DNA of 64,000 bases from Ruminococcus sp. UBA1409 (GTDB lineage: Bacteria > Bacillota > Clostridia > Oscillospirales > Ruminococcaceae): assembly GCA_002305045.1 (NCBI GenBank), contig DBPX01000008.1, positions 22,680 to 86,679 on the forward strand, read 5' to 3'. The translations under genes and the position numbers were made by a program. Shown here one piece after another: positions 7,044 through 16,252 of this stretch (the stretch's first letter is position 1; each line of letters starts with the position of its first letter). The notes beneath the pieces are model-generated. The model was not told where the DNA came from. It did not search any database and saw nothing but the letters and a program-made list of their open reading frames with translations.

Positions 7044-7724
7044 ATGCCTAAGATTCTTATAGTGGACGATGAGGATAAAATCCGTGAGGTGGTAAAGGAA
7101 TACGCCGTATTTGACGGCTACGAGGTCGACCAGGCGTGCGACGGCATGGAGGCCATAAAAAAGGTCAAGGCCGAAAAGGACGGCTACGACTGCATAATAA
7201 TGGATGTCATGATGCCCAAGCTGGACGGCTTTTCCGCCTGCAAGGAGATAAAAAAGCTCTCCGATGTCCCGATAATCATGCTCTCCGCCAGAGGCGAGGA
7301 GTACGACAAGCTTTTCGGCTTCGAGGTCGGGGTCGACGATTATGTCGTAAAGCCGTTTTCTCCCAAGGAGCTTTTGGCGAGGATAAGGGTCGCAATAAAC
7401 CGCAGGCAGGCTCCCAAGTCGGAGGATGTCCTAAGATACAAGGGGCTTGAGATTAACTTTGCGGCAAGGGAGGTCACCATAGACGGCAAAAAGGCTCAGA
7501 TGACCCCCAAGGAGTACGATATCCTTTTCTATCTGGCGAGGAATATGAACATCGCAATGTCAAGAGAGAAGCTTTTAGAGGAGGTCTGGGGCTTTGACTT
7601 CTACGGCGACGACAGAACGGTCGACACCCATATAAAGATGCTCAGAAACAGCCTGGGACCGTATAGGGACCTTATTATTACCCTGAGAGGATTGGGATAC
7701 AAGTTTGACAACATCAACGGATAA
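7044..7724 (+). CDS. OmpR-family response regulator
   Basis: This 226-residue protein has a receiver domain (about 1-118) with acidic pocket DDED near residue 10, phospho-acceptor D in IIMDVMMP near 54, T/S in LSARG and K in VVKPFSP. A winged-helix DNA-binding domain follows (about 130-225, ending RTVDTHIKMLRNSLG and LRGLGYKF). The ATG at 7044 is chosen because AAAGGG lies eight bases before it. The downstream kinase gene overlaps it by 20 bases, so the two form one two-component system. The signal is unknown; a downstream ROK-like gene and an alpha-glucuronidase in the same run suggest a link to carbohydrate use. Confidence 0.92.
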   Translation: MPKILIVDDEDKIREVVKEYAVFDGYEVDQACDGMEAIKKVKAEKDGYDCIIMDVMMPKLDGFSACKEIKKLSDVPIIMLSARGEEYDKLFGFEVGVDDYVVKPFSPKELLARIRVAINRRQAPKSEDVLRYKGLEINFAAREVTIDGKKAQMTPKEYDILFYLARNMNIAMSREKLLEEVWGFDFYGDDRTVDTHIKMLRNSLGPYRDLIITLRGLGYKFDNING

Positions 7725-9204
7725 AAGGCAGCGTCCTCACGATACCGCACCTACGCTGAGAAGCACCGTCTGGCTGTATTTTTCGGTGTTTACGCTGGTC
7801 ATTCTGCTTCTTATCTGGTTTTTCCAGATAGTGACCCTTGACAAATACTACGAGCTTTCAAAGCGCAGGAAGATAGTACGCACCAGCATGAAGATATCCT
7901 CGGTATTTGACGACGAGTCCCCCAAATCGGTGGAGGAGCTGGTGGAGGAGCTTGCCTACAAGAACGGCATGGCTATTGCAATCACCGACTGGAACGGAAA
8001 TATCATCGTCTCTAGCGACTATATGAGCGGGCAGTCGGTTTTCCTAAAGGAGAACAGCTACCTCCTGTTTGAGTACCGCAACCGCCTGCAAAAGGACTCC
8101 GACTCGGCCATCTACGAGGTGTTCCAGAACGAGCGGTTCGGCACAACCGAGCTGCTTTACGGCAATATTTTGTCCTATCGCAGTATAACGGCTCCCGGCT
8201 ATCTTGTGTTTATCAACGCCGCCCTCGAGCCTATAGGCTCCACCGAGGAGATAATCAAGGAGCAGTTTGTAATAATCACGGTGATAACCTTTATAATCGC
8301 CCTGCTTATCACCACTGCGCTGTCAGCAAGGATATCGGGACCGTTTACAAATATAACAGCCTCGGCGTCAAGGCTCGCAGCAGGCGACTACTCAACCCAC
8401 TTCGAGGCAGGCTCCTACCTCGAGATTAACGAGCTTGCCGACACCCTTAACTACGCCGCAACCGAGATTTCAAAGGTGGACAGCCTCAGAAACGAGCTTA
8501 TTGCCAATGTCTCCCACGACCTGAGGACTCCCCTCACGATGATAAAGGCGTACGCCGAGATGATAAGGGACCTATCAGGCGACAATCCCGAGAAAAGGAG
8601 CGAGCATCTTGCCGTCATTATCGACGAGGCGGACAGGCTCTCTGAGCTTGTGAGCAGCCTCATGGAGCTTTCAAAGCTCCAGAGCAAGGGCTCCGAGCTG
8701 AAAAGGGAGTGGTTTTACTGCCATGAGTTTCTAAACGACATCCTGTCAAGATACACCGTGCTCCAGGAAAGCAAGGGCTTTGAGCTAAGGCTGGAGACAG
8801 ACTCCGACCTTAGGCTGTACGCCGACAGAGCCAAGCTCTCGCAGGTAATGTTCAACTTTATAAACAACGCCGTGAACTACTCCGGCGATTCAAGGCTTAT
8901 AATCGTGAGGCAGAAAAACCTCCCCCACGCCGTCAGGATAGAGATACAGGACTTCGGGCTTGGAATACCAAAAGAAAAGCTCCCTCTGATATTCGACCGC
9001 TACTACCGTGTCGAGAGGACGAAAAGGGATATCGTAGGAACGGGGCTGGGGCTTTCTATCGTAAAGGAGATACTAGAGCAGCACGGCTACAGGTTCGGAG
9101 TCTCCAGCGAGCTGGGGAGCGGCTCCACCTTCTGGTTCGAGATTAAGCTGGGTCAGGAAAGAGAAGATGAAGGCAGCAAAAAGGGTACTAAGCTTCATTC
9201 TTGA
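7705..9204 (+). CDS. HAMP-domain sensor histidine kinase
   Basis: This 499-residue protein has membrane segment 1 (about 22-45), an outside sensor region (about 46-187), membrane segment 2 (about 188-208), HAMP (about 208-262), HisKA with H271 in NVSHDLRTPL, and an ATPase domain (N box NFINNAVNYS, G1 DFGLGIP, G2 GTGLGLSIV). It should autophosphorylate and pass the phosphate to the regulator encoded just upstream. The only start that covers the first membrane segment is a TTG at 7705 inside the end of the regulator gene; translational coupling is likely. The outside region has no recognised ligand motif. Confidence 0.9.
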   Translation: MTTSTDKRQRPHDTAPTLRSTVWLYFSVFTLVILLLIWFFQIVTLDKYYELSKRRKIVRTSMKISSVFDDESPKSVEELVEELAYKNGMAIAITDWNGNIIVSSDYMSGQSVFLKENSYLLFEYRNRLQKDSDSAIYEVFQNERFGTTELLYGNILSYRSITAPGYLVFINAALEPIGSTEEIIKEQFVIITVITFIIALLITTALSARISGPFTNITASASRLAAGDYSTHFEAGSYLEINELADTLNYAATEISKVDSLRNELIANVSHDLRTPLTMIKAYAEMIRDLSGDNPEKRSEHLAVIIDEADRLSELVSSLMELSKLQSKGSELKREWFYCHEFLNDILSRYTVLQESKGFELRLETDSDLRLYADRAKLSQVMFNFINNAVNYSGDSRLIIVRQKNLPHAVRIEIQDFGLGIPKEKLPLIFDRYYRVERTKRDIVGTGLGLSIVKEILEQHGYRFGVSSELGSGSTFWFEIKLGQEREDEGSKKGTKLHS

Positions 9205-9751
9205 GAACGGACCGTGCTCAAGAAGCAGTATAATCGCCTCGACCGGGCTTTCAAGCTCCAGAGTGAGCGAGGTCACGGCTCAGCTCTTAAAAAACGGTGT
9301 GCTAAGCGAGTCGGGAGGCTCTAAGACCCAAAGGGGACGGCGGCCTGCCCTTTTAGACCTTGACCCCGGGTGGGGGCTGACTCTTGGAATCGGGCTTCAC
9401 GGGGGAGTTTTGAGTGCGGGAATCGCCACCCCGAGGGGAAAAGCCCTCGAGTCTGTCAGCATGGACGCCGGCGGCGCTCCTCTTCTTTTAGCGGCAAGGG
9501 AGCTGTCGTTAGGGCTCCTTAAAAACTGCTGTCTTGAGCCTTCTGGGCTCTTGGGAGCGGGGCTTTGCGCCGGCGAGGACATTCTTGCCACGCTTCCTAA
9601 AAATCCAAGTCTTTTAGGCCATCCCCTTTTTCTGGAGGGCAGCGGCGCCTACGCCGAATACTCGCTCGCCTATCTTTCCCTCCCAATTGACCCGGGCAGC
9701 CTTTACATCTATGGCTGCGCAAGAGTGGTAAGGGCTTTTATATACGAATAA
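9167..9751 (+). CDS. shrunken ROK-family-like transcription regulator
   Basis: This 194-residue protein begins with a winged helix-turn-helix (about 1-60, SRSSIIASTGLSSSRVSEVTAQLL, then RRPALLDL) as in ROK/NagC/XylR regulators. It then has LTLGIGLHGGVLSAGIATPRGK, the first strand pair of a ROK domain, and stops about 200 residues early. Full ROK regulators are near 380-400 residues with an ExGH zinc motif, absent here. No frameshifted continuation is seen, because the next gene starts 19 bases later. It overlaps the kinase gene by 38 bases. It may be a working repressor that no longer binds sugar by the usual fold, or a decaying gene. Confidence 0.65.
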   Translation: MKAAKRVLSFILENGPCSRSSIIASTGLSSSRVSEVTAQLLKNGVLSESGGSKTQRGRRPALLDLDPGWGLTLGIGLHGGVLSAGIATPRGKALESVSMDAGGAPLLLAARELSLGLLKNCCLEPSGLLGAGLCAGEDILATLPKNPSLLGHPLFLEGSGAYAEYSLAYLSLPIDPGSLYIYGCARVVRAFIYE

Positions 9752-9770
9752 TATAAGGAGGTGCAAAGCT

Positions 9771-11744
9771 ATGGATTACACAAGGCTTTGGCTCGACTAT
9801 GAGCCGGTAGAGTCCCTAAAGGGCAGGAGCTTTTCCTTGATTACCCTGGAGAGCGGCAGGGATATTGAAAATATCCTGAGCGAGCTTACCCTCGCCGTAA
9901 CCGTGATGACCGGCTCACAGCCTCTTTCCTCCGGGATTGACACCGACTATGTCATAAGGCTGGTAATAGACCCCGAGCTTGACTCCGAGGGCTACACGCT
10001 GATAAAGGACGGCAGAATCTACTCGGTGCGCTCAGGAGGTCACCGTGGGCTTATCTACGGCAGCTTCAGGCTGATATACATCTTCAAGACCAAGGGTCTT
10101 GGCGGCGACTTTAAGCTTGAATGCAAGCCCCACTCCCCCATCAGGATGGCTGACCACTGGGACAATATGGACGGCTCGATTGAAAGAGGCTACTCGGGGG
10201 CAAGCTTTTTCTTTAAGGACAATAAGGTGGTTGTAAACGAGAGGACCGCCGACTATGCAAGGCTGATGGCGTCGATAGGTATAAACGCCGTCGCCATAAA
10301 CAATGTAAATGTCAGGGGAGAGGCGGCGTTTTTGCTCACCGAAAGGCACCGCAGTCAGCTAATAAGGCTTGCCGAGATTCTTGACGGCTGGGGAATAAGC
10401 CTCTATCTTTCCATCAACTTCGCCTCGACCATACGGGTCGGCGGCATGGACACGGCAGACCCTGCCGACAGCCGTGTGCAGGCGTGGTGGAGCGAGACTA
10501 GCAGGCAGCTCTTTAGCTCCCTGCCCGGCTTCGGAGGCTATCTTGTCAAGGCGGACTCCGAGGGCGAGTTCGGACCGTTTGCCTACGGACGCACCCACGC
10601 CGAGGGCGCAAATATGCTGGCAAGGGCTGTTAAGCCCTACGGCGGCAGAGTCATATGGCGGTGCTTTGTCTACAACTGCCAGCAGGACTGGCGTGACAAC
10701 AAAACAGACCGTGCCGCCCAGAGCTACGACGGCTTTATCGGTCTTGACGGCAAGTTTGACGACAATGTAATCCTCCAGATTAAAAACGGACCTGTGGACT
10801 TCCAGGTGCGTGAGCCTGTCCATCCGCTGTTCGGAGGTCTTAAAAAGACCAACATCATGCTCGAGTTCCAGATAGCGCAGGAGTATACGGGTCAGCAGCG
10901 CCATGTCTGCTATCTCATGCCGGCCTTTAAGGAGGTCCTTGACTTTGACACCCACTCGGGAAGCCGCTACAGCCTGGTAAGGGACATTGTCGCCGGGAAG
11001 AACTCCCCGTCCTCAAGCTTTGGAATCTGCGCCGTCATGAACACGGGAAGCGACCCGAACTGGACGGGTCACGACCTGGCGGCGGCAAACCTGTTCGGCT
11101 TCGGAGCGCTCGCCTTCGACCCCACCCTAAGCCCCGAGGAAATCGCCGAGGGCTGGATTCTGCTTACCTACGGCAGGGACGAGCTGGTTTTGGGAAACAT
11201 GCTGAAAATCCTGCTTTCAAGCCTTGACGCCTACGAGAAGTACACCGCACCTCTGGGAATCGGCTGGATGGTCAACCCAAATCACCACTTCGGTCCAAAT
11301 GTCGACGGCTACGAGTACGACCGCTGGGGGACCTATCACCGTGCAAGCCACAGCGCAATCGGCAGGGACCGCTCCGACCGTGGCACAGGCTATGCAAGGC
11401 AGTATCCCGAGCCTCTTTTCAGCCTCTACAACGAGATAAAAACCTGCCCGGAGGAGCTTCTTCTGTTCTTCCACCGGGTCCGCTTCGACCATATAATGCG
11501 TGACGGCAGGACGCTCCTGCAAAGAATCTACAGCGACCACTTCGAGGGCGCAGACACCGCCGCAGAGTTTGTCAGGCTGTGGCAGGAGCTTGAGGGAAGG
11601 CTGGACGGCGAGGTCTATGAAAGAGTCCTAAAAAGGCTTCGCTTCCAGGCAGAGCACTCAACCGAGTGGCGGGACCGCATAAATACCTACTTTTACCGCC
11701 TCACCGAGATTCCCGACGCTCTGGGAAGAAAAATCTACGAATAG
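9771..11744 (+). CDS. aguA: GH67 alpha-glucuronidase
   Basis: This 657-residue intracellular enzyme (no signal peptide) matches the GH67 family along its length. It has an N-terminal accessory domain (about 1-120), a TIM barrel and a helical C-terminal domain. Family residues visible are KADSEGEFGP (E264/E266 area, general acid), GLDGKFDDN (D near 330) and QVREP (E348), the inverting base pair. GH67 enzymes remove 4-O-methyl-glucuronic acid from the non-reducing end of xylo-oligosaccharides. ATG with AAGGAGGTG upstream. It is the last gene of the operon with the two-component system. No xylanase or xyloside transporter is adjacent. Confidence 0.92.
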   Translation: MDYTRLWLDYEPVESLKGRSFSLITLESGRDIENILSELTLAVTVMTGSQPLSSGIDTDYVIRLVIDPELDSEGYTLIKDGRIYSVRSGGHRGLIYGSFRLIYIFKTKGLGGDFKLECKPHSPIRMADHWDNMDGSIERGYSGASFFFKDNKVVVNERTADYARLMASIGINAVAINNVNVRGEAAFLLTERHRSQLIRLAEILDGWGISLYLSINFASTIRVGGMDTADPADSRVQAWWSETSRQLFSSLPGFGGYLVKADSEGEFGPFAYGRTHAEGANMLARAVKPYGGRVIWRCFVYNCQQDWRDNKTDRAAQSYDGFIGLDGKFDDNVILQIKNGPVDFQVREPVHPLFGGLKKTNIMLEFQIAQEYTGQQRHVCYLMPAFKEVLDFDTHSGSRYSLVRDIVAGKNSPSSSFGICAVMNTGSDPNWTGHDLAAANLFGFGALAFDPTLSPEEIAEGWILLTYGRDELVLGNMLKILLSSLDAYEKYTAPLGIGWMVNPNHHFGPNVDGYEYDRWGTYHRASHSAIGRDRSDRGTGYARQYPEPLFSLYNEIKTCPEELLLFFHRVRFDHIMRDGRTLLQRIYSDHFEGADTAAEFVRLWQELEGRLDGEVYERVLKRLRFQAEHSTEWRDRINTYFYRLTEIPDALGRKIYE

Positions 11745-11796
11745 CCTTTTTAGCTAAGCCCGGACCAGCTTAAAAAGAGTGCAAGGCCTCCCCCAT

Positions 11797-11956
11797 GTGC
11801 AAAGTGAGTCACCACGGCTTTAGCCGTGGTGAATTTATTGCCGGGCGGCGGGTAGGACAGCCTCCCGCCGTTTTCTAGGAAGTGCGCGGGCGTCAGGCTT
11901 TTGTGGGGCCCAGCCGGCAATCAATCGGTCAGCTTTGCTGACAGCTCACTTTGCAC
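11797..11956 (+). repeat. structured palindromic repeat, copy 1 (160 bp, full length)
   Basis: Ends are GTGCAAAGTGAG (11797-11808) and CTCACTTTGCAC (11945-11956). Inside are arm A CACCACGGCT/AGCCGTGGTG (11810-11831), inner stem ATTGCCGG/CCGGCAAT (about 11837-11844 and 11913-11920) and arm B GTCAGC/GCTGAC (about 11928-11942). Outer flanks add CCCC/GGGG and GCCT/AGGC pairing. It lies in the convergent gap between aguA and the FtsX-type permease. No open reading frame is inside. Confidence 0.9.
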
Positions 11957-11990
11957 AAGGGGTCCCTCAGGCTGCGGTAAGGGGGAAAAA

Positions 11991-12049
11991 AATTCGCCTG
12001 ACGGCGAATTTTTATTGCCGTCAGGCAATTTCAGTCGCCGCAAGGCAAC
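11991..12049. repeat. three tandem mini-hairpins
   Basis: AATTCGCC/GGCGAATT with loop TGAC (11991-12010), ATTGCC/GGCAAT with loop GTCA (12014-12029) and an imperfect GTCGCC/GGCAAC with loop GCAA (12034-12049) stand between repeat copy 1 and the terminator of the permease gene. Confidence 0.7.
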
Positions 12050-12058
12050 TACAACTAT

Positions 12059-12091
12059 AAAAAGCCCCCGGGATTTGCCGAGGGCTTTTTG
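12059..12091 (-). terminator. terminator of the adaptor/permease operon
   Basis: On the minus strand, AAAAAGCCC pairs with GGGCTTTTT around a CG-rich loop, 12 bases after the stop codon of the permease gene. Confidence 0.85.
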
Positions 12092-12103
12092 TATTCATTC
12101 TCC

Positions 12104-14932
12104 TTAATCCTCGCCCAGCTTCAGCGCCTTGTTGATGTTTATCGACTTTATCAGTCTTGCAATGACCACGAAGCCGACAAGCAGCATCACAAGGACTATG
12201 CAGTAAAGCTTGATGTAGTCGCTTCTCTGGGAGACCACCATGAACGGCGGGACCTGGTCGGTGACATTGTAAAGAACCTGGAAGAGCGGCACGAACAGGT
12301 CGGAGGCGATTCCTCCTATAATAATCGAGAGGAAGATGGAAACTCCCGAGACTAGCAGCTGCTCGTAGACTATCATCGCTATAATCTCCCTAAAGGACAT
12401 TCCCATCGCCCTGAGGATTCCGAACTGCAGCGTTCTTCCCTTGATGGACAGAATCCAGTATATCAGGAAGCCGATAAAGCACATCGCCATGATGGTTATA
12501 AAGCCGAGGGTCAGCGCTCCGTTTACTCCCTGGAGGGTAGCGTCGGTCTTTGAGGAGGTTATGAGCTGGCTGGCGACATCAAGCCTTGTCGCTACGATTC
12601 CAGCGTCCCTTATGGACTGGTAGAAGTCCTGAATCGAGGCGTCCTCCTCCATTCTCATCCAGACCTCGTAAGGCTCTATCTGAGTCTGTACGCTTACATA
12701 GTCGAAGTTGAGTATTACAAAGTCCTTATATTCCCCCTGCGAGTTCTTCTCATAGGGATTGAAGCTCGGCCAGTAGTCGACGACTGCGACGACGGTAGCC
12801 TCAAACCACTCGTTCTTTCCCCACTTAACGCTTATGACATCGCCAAGCTTCAGCCCCGTCTTTTCCTGATAGGACTGGGAGACTATTGCGCCGTCTATGC
12901 ACTCGCCCAGAGCGTTTATGTAGTTATTTATGTGGGTGGGGAGAAGGTTGTTTCTGAACCAGCAGACCCTTGCAAACTTATCCGGCACGATGGTCATGAC
13001 CTTAGCGTCGGTCTGGGTCTTGTCGTTGTAGCTGAGCATCGCCTGGTCCCTTGTGAAAACGGGAGTGACCGTCTCCACGCCGGCAAGGTCCTCATAGACC
13101 GTGAAGTCCGGCTCGAAGTACTGAGCCTCTATCTCGTCAAGCTCGTTGGGGACTCTTGCGTACTTCCAGACCTCCTGCATGACTACATCCGCACCCAGGT
13201 TGTATCTTATCCTCTCCTCGGTGTTTCGGTTTATGGCCCTTGCGGTGTTGGCGGAAAAGATTCCCAGCGCAACGGTGAGTATCAGGAATATCATTATGAA
13301 CTTTTCCCTGCCGGTGGAGGACCTTCCTATGTTGTTTAACGAGATATAAGCCGCAGGGGACCACTTCCTTCTGCCTATTGCGTAAACAAGCCTTATGAAG
13401 TAGGGATAAAGCCTTACGCAGATGAGTCCCGCTCCCAATATGAACAGCGTGGACGCCGCAAACATCAGCGGATTCATGGTTGCCGAGGTATCGGTGACTC
13501 CCTGGGAGATTAAAATCTCCTCCTGACGGTTATGCCACCAGAGCCAGGCAACCGGCAGTATGGTCATGATAAAGTCAAGATAGGACTTCTGCCAGAACGG
13601 CTTTGACTGCTTGTGAGCCTTTGACTGCTTGTGCCCGACTATTGTAATCCTCGACGCCGGGACAACGGGAACGATGGTTGCTATAAAGAACACGCCGACA
13701 GCCAAAACAGCGTACAAAAATGCCGCTATAGACAGCTTTGCATTGAGCGCCGGACGGTTTACAAACTCCAGGAAGCCGTTTGATACTCCTAGGATATTAC
13801 AAAGCCCGAGTCCGACAAACGGTCCGATAATTGCTGAGGCTGCGCCTAGAATTAGCGTCTCGTAGGCGTAGATTCTGATTATCTGCCACGCCGAGGCTCC
13901 CCTTGACTTTAGCATCGCTATCTCGTTTTTCTCCGACTCGATGTTAAGCTGGGATACCATGAACAGATAGAATATCAGCATCAAAACGACCGGGATGTCC
14001 AGCATGAGCATGGTGTATCTCAGCGAGGACGCCTTATCCGCATAGGAGTTTAGAATCTCCTTGGCAGGGACCCTAAAGGTGCAGTTCTCGCTCTTATACG
14101 CCTCCTCCTGGCTGACAAAGCTGTTCTGGACATGCTCGATTATATTCATGTCCATATTCTGATAGTCGATTATGAATCTGCACTCGACGGTGTTCAGATT
14201 CACGACTCCGCTCATGATTATTACATCCTCTATCGGGATGCCGTCTCCAACGCCGGTGAGGGTGTTGAAGTCGGCGAAGAAGGTGTTGTTGTAGTCGGTA
14301 AGGCCCTCAGACCAGTAGGTGTCGGTCGGCTCCTTGACATCAAAGGTTCCGACTACCTTAATTTTAACAGTGCTGGGATTGTCCCTCTCCATGATGTTAG
14401 CGACCTCATAGACCTCGTTTAAAACGACCTGGGACATCTGGAGGGCTATCTCGGTGGAGATAACCTCGTAAACGCCGTCCTCCCCCTTGCCGGGGTTGAA
14501 CATCCTTCCGTTTGTTATCGTGATATGCTCCCCTATGTCGGTCATGCCGCCCAGCTTGAGCATGGCAGGCTGGTCTGACTGGATATTAGTTACATACAGA
14601 TAAGCGTCCGAGGTGAAGCACTTGTAGCTCAGATAGGGCACTAAAAGGTTGTTGAAGCGGTTTACCGCCGTGGCATAGACATTGTTTACGGTGGTGCGCT
14701 GCTTGGCGGCGTTGGTGCCGCTGACTATGGTTTTAGAGACGGAGTATACTCCGGGATATTCGTTGTTTTCCTCCTGATACGCCAGCATATCCTTTAAAAG
14801 CATCCTCTGCAAGGAGGCGTGCATATATATCGGGATGGTGCTGGTCATAGCCGTCGCCATCACGAAGCCGACGAGAAGGCAGATAACCATCCACTTAGTA
14901 TTCCGCATTTTTCTGTAAAGTAAAGTGAGCAT
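12104..14932 (-). CDS. FtsX-type ABC transporter permease (MacB-like core)
   Basis: This 942-residue protein has an N-terminal membrane segment (about 15-35), a large outside domain (about 40-310) and a group of membrane segments (about 310-440). A second hydrophobic region, a second outside domain (about 580-790) and three C-terminal membrane segments in two FtsX domains (about 315-430 and 800-930) follow. Proteins of this build move lipids, lipoproteins or peptides, or transmit force, rather than importing sugars, and need a separate ATPase. None is adjacent; the best partners are the two MacB/LolD-type ATPases at 31483-33133. Start ATG has GGGAGG upstream. The adaptor gene precedes it in the same operon. 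The substrate is unknown. Confidence 0.85.
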   Translation of the reverse strand: MLTLLYRKMRNTKWMVICLLVGFVMATAMTSTIPIYMHASLQRMLLKDMLAYQEENNEYPGVYSVSKTIVSGTNAAKQRTTVNNVYATAVNRFNNLLVPYLSYKCFTSDAYLYVTNIQSDQPAMLKLGGMTDIGEHITITNGRMFNPGKGEDGVYEVISTEIALQMSQVVLNEVYEVANIMERDNPSTVKIKVVGTFDVKEPTDTYWSEGLTDYNNTFFADFNTLTGVGDGIPIEDVIIMSGVVNLNTVECRFIIDYQNMDMNIIEHVQNSFVSQEEAYKSENCTFRVPAKEILNSYADKASSLRYTMLMLDIPVVLMLIFYLFMVSQLNIESEKNEIAMLKSRGASAWQIIRIYAYETLILGAASAIIGPFVGLGLCNILGVSNGFLEFVNRPALNAKLSIAAFLYAVLAVGVFFIATIVPVVPASRITIVGHKQSKAHKQSKPFWQKSYLDFIMTILPVAWLWWHNRQEEILISQGVTDTSATMNPLMFAASTLFILGAGLICVRLYPYFIRLVYAIGRRKWSPAAYISLNNIGRSSTGREKFIMIFLILTVALGIFSANTARAINRNTEERIRYNLGADVVMQEVWKYARVPNELDEIEAQYFEPDFTVYEDLAGVETVTPVFTRDQAMLSYNDKTQTDAKVMTIVPDKFARVCWFRNNLLPTHINNYINALGECIDGAIVSQSYQEKTGLKLGDVISVKWGKNEWFEATVVAVVDYWPSFNPYEKNSQGEYKDFVILNFDYVSVQTQIEPYEVWMRMEEDASIQDFYQSIRDAGIVATRLDVASQLITSSKTDATLQGVNGALTLGFITIMAMCFIGFLIYWILSIKGRTLQFGILRAMGMSFREIIAMIVYEQLLVSGVSIFLSIIIGGIASDLFVPLFQVLYNVTDQVPPFMVVSQRSDYIKLYCIVLVMLLVGFVVIARLIKSININKALKLGED

Positions 14933-14973
14933 AGGTTCCTCCCTGACTTAGCGGTGTTGTACGGTTATCCTTA

Positions 14974-16023
14974 CTATCTTATGATTATCTCATCTCCCAC
15001 CTCTAAGCCGGAGACTACCTCGACCAGCGAGCCGCTTCTAAGTCCCAGGACAATCGGGGTCTGCACCCTTTCATTGTCCTTATAGACATAAACGACATCC
15101 TGACCGTTGACCTCCTTGACGAGGTTTGCAGATATTACGATTACATTTTCACGGCTGTCAAGAATCAAAAGGGTGTCGGCGATGTTTCCTACCGCAGAGG
15201 ACGCCGGAACCGTGCCGGTAAACGCAACGGTGATATCCTCAGACTCCTCACCCAAAATCTCCTCGCCGGACTCGTCCACCATGGCTGCTCCTAGCTCCTC
15301 GTCCCACTGCCTGCCGGACTTGTTGGTGACTATTATGCCCTCGTAAAGCTCGCCCTCATACCTTATGGTGATGGGTCTGTTTATCAAAAACTCGGCGACC
15401 TCGTTGTTCGGGTTTATCTTTATGAAAAGGTCGGTGATGTCTATAACGGTGGCGACGGTCTCGCCGGCGTTAATCCAGTCCCCGGGAGACAGCGTCCTGA
15501 CATAGGAAACCGTGCCGCCGACCTCAGCGTAGATTTTGGCAGCCTCCTTTTCCTCGTAGAGCTTGTCAAGCTCTATCTGCATAAGCTGAATGTCAAGCTC
15601 CTCTTTAGCCTTGACCCTCTCGGACTCGTTGTTCTCGACGGCTATCTCGTACTCAAGCCTCTCTCTTTGCATCTCAAGCTCGAGTATCTCAAGCTCCTTG
15701 TCAAGCTCGTAGGTCTCAAGCTCGGCTATGAGGTCGCCCTGGGCTACACTGTCCCCCGCTGCGACATAGACCTGCTTGATGTTTCCTCCGTAGTCGCTGA
15801 ATCTTGCGTTGTACTCCGTCCCGGAGGCTATCGTTCCGGCGGTGACAACCTGCCTTGTGATATCCCTCAGAGACGCAGGCGTTGTGGTGTAGGAGACCTC
15901 GCTCGCCTTTACGACGGGAGCGTCATAAACCTCCTCCTCCTCGGGGAGGAAGTAGCAGCCCGACATCGTTCCTATAGCTATCGACGCACAGCAGATTAAT
16001 GCAATGCCCTTGTTAAATTTCAT
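14974..16023 (-). CDS. HlyD/MacA-type membrane fusion lipoprotein
   Basis: This 349-residue protein has a lipoprotein signal with lipobox near TMSGC (C23). A split lipoyl/barrel-sandwich motif (about 65-110 and 165-190) encloses a coiled coil rich in Glu, Leu and Lys (about 110-160), followed by a beta-barrel and a C-terminal membrane-proximal domain ending VSGLEVGDEIIIR. Such adaptors work with MacB-type ABC permeases, in Gram-positives on the outer face of the membrane. It is 41 bases upstream of the FtsX-type permease and shares its promoter at 16154-16182, so the two form the membrane part of one machine. Confidence 0.85.
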   Translation of the reverse strand: MKFNKGIALICCASIAIGTMSGCYFLPEEEEVYDAPVVKASEVSYTTTPASLRDITRQVVTAGTIASGTEYNARFSDYGGNIKQVYVAAGDSVAQGDLIAELETYELDKELEILELEMQRERLEYEIAVENNESERVKAKEELDIQLMQIELDKLYEEKEAAKIYAEVGGTVSYVRTLSPGDWINAGETVATVIDITDLFIKINPNNEVAEFLINRPITIRYEGELYEGIIVTNKSGRQWDEELGAAMVDESGEEILGEESEDITVAFTGTVPASSAVGNIADTLLILDSRENVIVISANLVKEVNGQDVVYVYKDNERVQTPIVLGLRSGSLVEVVSGLEVGDEIIIR

Positions 16024-16153
16024 AGATTGTCCTTCCTTTCAGATAGAGGCTCCCGGGCGGTGAGCTTCGCCCGCTTCGACCGTCCGCATATGCGAAATCC
16101 TTCTAGCTAAGACTCCTTCTTGTCCTGACTCCACATAAGCGGATAACACATTA

Positions 16154-16182
16154 ATCATACCAAAAAATCGCCGGATTTACAA
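16154..16182 (-). promoter_or_regulatory. promoter of the adaptor/permease operon
   Basis: Minus strand: -35 TTGTAA (16177-16182), 17-base spacer, -10 TATGAT (16154-16159). It gives a leader of about 125 bases. Confidence 0.6.
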
Positions 16183-16252
16183 TAGAAATCACTCCAAAAT
16201 GCACAAATTGACCTGTAATATTTTTTTGAGTATTTTGTTAATAAACTGTTAA

